NCBI GenBank assembly: GCA_019925795.1 | Contig: CM034309.1 | Coordinates: forward strand, 22,748,729-22,812,728 | Source: Dendrobium chrysotoxum | Lineage: Eukaryota; Streptophyta; Magnoliopsida; Asparagales; Orchidaceae | DNA length: 64,000 nucleotides | Direction of reading: 5' to 3' | The notes under the pieces: model-generated | Told to the model about the DNA's origin: nothing | Databases searched by the model: none | Seen by the model: the letters and a program-made list of their open reading frames with translations, nothing else | Program-made: the position numbers and the translations under genes | In this document: positions 59,891 through 64,000 of the stretch, one piece after another | Numbering within the stretch: position 1 is the stretch's first letter | How the letters are laid out: each line of letters opens with the position of its first letter

Positions 59891-60753
59891 ATTGATATTA
59901 GAGCAGTTGTTGGAAGAATTGATTGAATTGTTATCAGAGCTATAGGAAATTGATTGTGAGTCGAGCAGATTGGATAGATTAAGATGCATTGGTTTGCATC
60001 CATAATTGATTGTATAAGTGAATGATATGTGATTGAATGAACTGTATAAGTGTATGACAGGAATTGATTGAGTTTTTTTTTTCATTATTTGAATAACTGA
60101 GTTCAACTGAAGTAAAAACCTTACATATGCATTGTTAATATAATTTTGATTCAATTATGGTGACCAGTGATGCGCCGGTTATATATCTGAAGTTTTTTTT
60201 TTTCATTTTTGGCAACTTCTCAAAATCATAATTTTATTTTTCGGTACTGATTTAGACGTGCATTTACGAATTGTTTATATAAAAGTTTATGATTGATATA
60301 TTGCCAAAAAATCATCTTGATCGGGCACGAATCTCGAGGAAAAACTCAAGTTGGAAACTTCAAAAATTAATTCGGAGACTATTTAAACTCCGATTTCAGA
60401 AAGCTTACAGTCGAACTGAGCGTCTCGGAAATACGAATCCAACAACACCAAATTCGACTCAATCCGAGCCCAAACGAGTCCAAATCAAGTACCCGAAGTG
60501 CTGTTGGAAGCATCAAACAGCAATTTGAGTTACCAAACGGTCTCCGATTTTGACAAGCTTATAGTCGAATCGAGCGGCTCGACGAGACGAATCCAACGAG
60601 CCCAAGATCGCAGAATTCTGATATGACTAAGACCTTCAAATGCTTGATAAACGGTTCACAATCAAGGGATTCAATATCGACCGTTCATCCGGATCACTCC
60701 TTATTTGCCCTTGATCCCTCACATATTTATGGGCTATGCCACTCCAGAAAATC

Positions 60754-60760
60754 TATAAAT
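60754..60760 (+). promoter_or_regulatory. TATA box of the Tat-like LTR
   Basis: TATAAAT in TCTATAAATATCCCC, followed by a purine-rich leader AAGAAGCCAAGAAGAGAAG. Transcription probably starts about 30 bp downstream. Confidence 0.65.
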
Positions 60761-60857
60761 ATCCCCTCATTTCTCTTAAGAGGGGACCCAAGCCAAGAAG
60801 CCAAGAAGAGAAGAAGAAGAGAAGAGAAGTCTAGGAGGGAACAGCTCCTCCTCGACC

Positions 60858-61040
60858 ACCGCCGGAACACCGCCGGAACTCCGCCGGAACACCACCGGAG
60901 CACCACCTGGTGCCCGAGGGACGCCGGAATTCTGCCCGACGCTAGAATTCTACCCGACGCCCGAGTGACGCCGAACTTCTTTCCAAGTGACGCCGGAATT
61001 CTGTTTGACGCCCGAGTGACGTCGGAACTCTGCTTGGCCT
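60858..61040 (+). repeat. GC-rich minisatellite in the 5' LTR (12- and 18-bp units)
   Basis: Four CGCCGGAACACC-like units are followed by GACGCCGGAATTCTGCCC-like units mixed with GACGCCCGAGT. It lies between the TATA box and U5, the same location as the 32-bp and 30-bp arrays in the other copies. Confidence 0.75.
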
Positions 61041-61285
61041 TGTAATTGATACTCATTGTAATCTGATCATCCTGAAGTTAAAGGACGAGTCAGCCTCGTG
61101 TATTTCAAACAACACTAGTGGAACTTTTTCAACTGGGCGTGGCCCCGTGGTTTTTCCCTTTTTCAGGGCTTTCCACGTAAAAATCCTGGTGTTTCTTTCA
61201 CTCTTCTGTTTGTGTGCTGGATATACGTACAACGCTGAGACGGAAATATTAAACTCTATCGCCGCGTATATTTGAGTCCGCAACA

Positions 61286-61304
61286 GTTTGGCACCGTCTG
61301 TGGG
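61286..61304 (+). other. Primer-binding site
   Basis: GTTTGGCACCGTCTGTGGG directly follows the LTR. TTGGCRCCGTCTGTGGGAA is the usual form in Tat/Ogre-type elements, where a tRNA primes minus-strand synthesis. Confidence 0.8.
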
Positions 61305-61336
61305 AAACTTATCCCACAACTTCAAGTATTGCTACG

Positions 61337-62908
61337 ATGGTCAACAGGCGCAGCAGTCGCATCATTGGAGCTTCTCGCTCCAACTCCCACCAGTCCAGAA
61401 ATCAGTCTATAAATCATAGATGCCCGGTATCTACCTCTTTCTACCCCGGGGGGCAAAACGCACCTGGAGAAGGGACCTCGGGACCCTCCTTAGAAGAGAG
61501 AATTCAAAAGATGGAAGAATCTCAAAACGAGATCCTACAACTCCTGCGAGAGACTCGACAACCGACCCTAGCACCTCAGGAGGAGGTTCTTCTCCCTCGA
61601 GATCCACCACGTGTTGAAGCTGTTCAAATCGAACATATTCAAGCTGAGATTCCTCTTCCTCCACCCAGGAGGCGTTCGCAGTCATATCAAGATAACGAAC
61701 TGGCTGATACAGCAAGTTCTACCCATCCTCCGCACACAGGTCAGCAATCTCTCCTTCCTCAAGACCTCCCTGAGAAGCTAGCCTAACATCACATTGCTGA
61801 GCTCCCTCATAATACCCTACGCCACGAACTGCGACGATTGGTTCGAGAGGAGTTCCCTACAGGAGGCGTAAGGCAACCTCTTCGTCAGTGGGACTTCCAG
61901 GAGTCGTCACCCCTGACGGAAGCCATTCTTCAACACCCTATTCCGGCTGGCTTTAAGCTACCAAGCGTCGAGTCCTACGATGGGACATCTAACCCGTACG
62001 AGCACATCGACCATTACAGGACCATCATGCATATTCAACGAGCCTCAGACGCACTCCTTTGCCAGGTTTTTCCTGCCACTCTTAAAGGACAAGCTCGAAC
62101 ATGGTTCTATTCACTTCCAGCCAGAACGATCCCCACATTCGTCAAATTGGCCAAAGTATTTGTCGAACAGTTCGTAGCCAATCAAAGAATCACTAAGGAT
62201 TCCTCCCACCTATCTGGAATCCGTCAGAATGAGGGAGAATCGTTGAAAGAGTATTTTCAGCGATTTTCTACTGAGGCTCGACAAATTCCGGGAGTAGATC
62301 CTGAAATATTGAGAGGAGTCTTTCTTGGTGGCCTCTGTCCTGGCCCCTTTTATTCAGCTCTTATGTGAGATACGGTTCATTCATACGCCGACCTGATTCA
62401 TCGTGTGGAGGCACAAATCTCCGCAGATGAAGCCATAAATGCTCACAGAAAGCAGTTCGAGCAGACAAATGGGAAGCGCAAAGGTGCTCCTGGGATGGAT
62501 AATTCTTCCTTACAACGGAAAAAGCAAGGGAATAGCAATATACCTCATAGGCCCCCATTACCACAACGAGAACCTCGGCAGGAGAAAGAGTACACTCCGC
62601 TCAACACATCTCGAGCAAATGTGTTAATGGCGATTCAAGATCAGAACAAAGTGAAATGGCCGCATCCTTCGAAGCCAAATACAGGAAATCAAGATCAGTA
62701 CTGTCACTTTCATCGTAGTCATGGCCACACTACTGAAGCATGTTGGCAACTTAAGGATGAGATTGAAAGACTTATCCGCCAGGGCTATCTTCGATAGTTT
62801 ATTGGGAACCCACCTACCCGAGAAGAAGCTCGCCCCACTGGGGGGCAAAATCAACAACAACAAAGACAACCATTGAATAATATTCAAATGGTTGGTGAGA
62901 TTGAGTAA
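61337..62908 (+). pseudogene. Tat-lineage gag (Retrotrans_gag plus zinc knuckle), three in-frame stops
   Basis: Gag builds the virus-like particle. The start ATG 61337 (MVNRRSSRIIGASRSNSHQS) lies 52 bp after the LTR. One frame runs through to TAA 62906-62908 with internal stops at 61784 (TAA), 62366 (TGA) and 62795 (TAG) and no frameshift. N-terminal region: a coiled-coil-like LEERIQKMEESQNEILQLLR and a Pro/Arg-rich linker. About 61930-62360: the gag core FKLPSVESYDGTSNPYEHID, ALLCQVFPATLKGQARTWFY, KLAKVFVEQFVANQRITKDS, IRQNEGESLKEYFQRFSTEA. 62702-62743: the knuckle CHFHRSHGHTTEAC. Only three point stops suggest recent inactivation, or translation in trans from another copy. No protease or RT follows within the remaining 1.1 kb. 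Confidence 0.9.
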
Positions 62909-63235
62909 TGCTGCAACTTGAACCTTTGTGTTAGTAATACTACTTGTCATGTGTCACCATGTATCTCTTCTATGATCAGTAGGATGTCACTCTAATGTCC
63001 TTAGTATTTCTACCAAGTCAAATGATGTGGTTGTCCCTATATGTATCTCTTCTGTTGTACAAGAGAATTATTGTCTTACAGTAATATAATGTGTTATTCG
63101 TCCAGTTTTGATATTTTCTCTTTCTTTAAAAAGAATATAAATGACAGTGAAAAACTACTGACAAATATAGTCTCTTTATCCTTGATTCGAGAAATACGCA
63201 ATCTTTATTGTGTCTCAATCACTGGATGATCAATC
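62909..63235 (+). other. Non-coding spacer after gag
   Basis: AT-rich with stops in all frames. Where an autonomous element would have protease and pol, none is visible. Confidence 0.6.
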
Positions 63236-63700
63236 CCAGGGGGATTCGATCCAACCTCTTCCATACAGGTTAATGTCGTCGAGCAAAGGCTCCGACATAC
63301 AACCTTGGATAGGTCTCACATCCTTGGTGGATTCTCTCGACCTCTTCCATACAGGTTAACGTCGTCGAGCAAAGGCTCCGACATACAACCTCGGATAGGT
63401 CTCACATCCTTGGTGGATTCTCTCGACCTCTTCCATACAAGTTAACGTCGTCGAGCAAAGGCTCCGACATACAACCTTGGATAGGTCTCACATCCTTGGT
63501 GGATTCTCTTGACCTCTTCCATACAGGTTAGCGTCATCGAGCAAGGCTCTGACATACAACCTCGGATAGGTCTCACATCCTTGGTGGATTGTCTCGACCT
63601 CTTCCATACAGGTTAGCGTCGTCGAGCAAAGGCTCCGACATACTACCTCGGATAAGTCATATATTCTTGATGGATTCTATGGACATCTCCTACAGAGATT
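63236..63700 (+). repeat. 86-bp tandem repeat, 5 copies plus a partial
   Basis: The anchor CCTCTTCCATACAGGTTAAC starts at 63255, 63341, 63427, 63513 and 63598. The unit also holds GTCGTCGAGCAAAGGCTCCG and GGATAGGTCTCACATCCTTG. Copies 2-4 are nearly identical, so the array is young. A weak further copy lies at 63840-63960 (GTCCTTGGTGGATTTAAGTG). It is internal to the gypsy element, downstream of gag. Confidence 0.95.
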
Positions 63701-64000
63701 CTTGGCGGGCAAAAAAAAAACTTTGAAAAAGCATGTTACACAATATATTAACTCATGTTTCAAAGATGTAAAAGTGAGTTTTTAATTTCATATAAATATT
63801 ATTGAAGTCATATTACGAAAGATTGTACATCTAGGTCACCTTAAAAGCAAAAGGTACACTGGTGACATTCATACAAGCTAGTATCATCAAGCAACAAGCA
63901 ACTTTAACACAGTCAAATGTCCTTGGTGGATTTAAGTGACTTCTCCCTTACTGCACGCAAGCATCTCCTACAACTGCTCCTTCACAGAAAGGACATAACT
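63701..64000 (+). other. Continuing internal region of the gypsy element
   Basis: Non-coding, with an A-run at 63711 and a decayed 86-bp repeat unit. The window ends before any 3' LTR. Confidence 0.4.

Larger units (their letters stand above)
60294..61285 (+). mobile_element. 5' LTR (992 bp) of a Tat-like Ty3/gypsy element
   Basis: The boundaries follow the solo LTR: start TGATATATTGCCAAAAAATC at 60294 and end GAGTCCGCAACA at 61285. It contains two diverged 100-bp copies of a U3 block (60351-60450 and 60504-60603), a TATA box at 60754, a GC-rich minisatellite (about 60858-61040, units CGCCGGAACACC and GACGCCGGAATTCTGCCC), and the U5 blocks GGCCCCGTGGTTTTTCCC, TTTCCACGTAAAAATCC, GCTGGATATACGTACAACGC and CTATCGCCGCGTATATT. 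A primer-binding site and gag follow, so it is a 5' LTR. The 3' LTR would be beyond the window. Confidence 0.85.

Noticed and set aside
63236..63700. Regular repeats that might suggest a CRISPR array
   Set aside because: The 86-bp units are directly tandem with no unique spacers, and the context is a plant retrotransposon.

Overview
The window is nuclear DNA of a flowering plant: AT-rich, intergenic, and built mostly from nested and decayed transposable elements. The evidence is the element families present: CACTA, hAT, Mutator-like and TAA-target MITEs, plant L1-type and RTE-type LINEs, and a Tat-lineage Ty3/gypsy element with plant-type LTRs. I found no intact host gene, no tRNA or rRNA and no CRISPR array. 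Every long protein signature is a transposon protein and every one is broken by stops or frameshifts. I cannot name the species.

Layout. Positions 1-76 and 7246-8091 are two halves of one LTR, split by a roughly 7.2 kb CACTA element (about 77-7245). That element carries a degraded TNP2-type transposase, a second proline/glutamine-rich gene, and a fossil RTE reverse-transcriptase fragment nested near its 5' end. From 8.1 to 18.3 kb there is AT-rich DNA with microsatellites, two copies of a Mutator-like MITE with 9-bp target duplications, a poly(A)-only retro-insertion, a head-to-tail MITE multimer, and an hAT element with an 8-bp duplication. 18395-25113 is a near full-length L1-like LINE on the minus strand (ORF1 plus ORF2), flanked by a 12-bp target duplication. 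28.8-29.9 kb and 56.5-58.6 kb hold relatives that have ORF1 and the 3' UTR but no ORF2.

32.4-33.8 kb is a 1.4 kb foldback element with an array of short perfect palindromes in one arm. 38.8-42.2 kb is a large inverted duplication enclosing an hAT-like element. 43.7-44.0 kb is a small CACTA derivative with an ATT duplication. 50108-52117 is a solo LTR with a perfect ATCTT duplication. It defines the ends of an LTR family that recurs at 1-8091, 36.1-36.5 kb and 60.3-61.3 kb. The last copy is followed by a primer-binding site, a broken gag gene, and then non-coding DNA with an 86-bp tandem repeat instead of a visible pol gene.

The most unusual signal is that all four copies of this LTR family carry a GC-rich minisatellite at the same place, between the promoter and U5, but with different repeat units: 32 bp in two copies, 30 bp in another, and 12/18 bp in the fourth. 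Other strong leads are the ORF1-only LINE derivatives, the in-frame 63-bp amplification next to a reverse-transcriptase catalytic motif, the palindrome array, and a tandem exon-like module at 59.2-59.6 kb.
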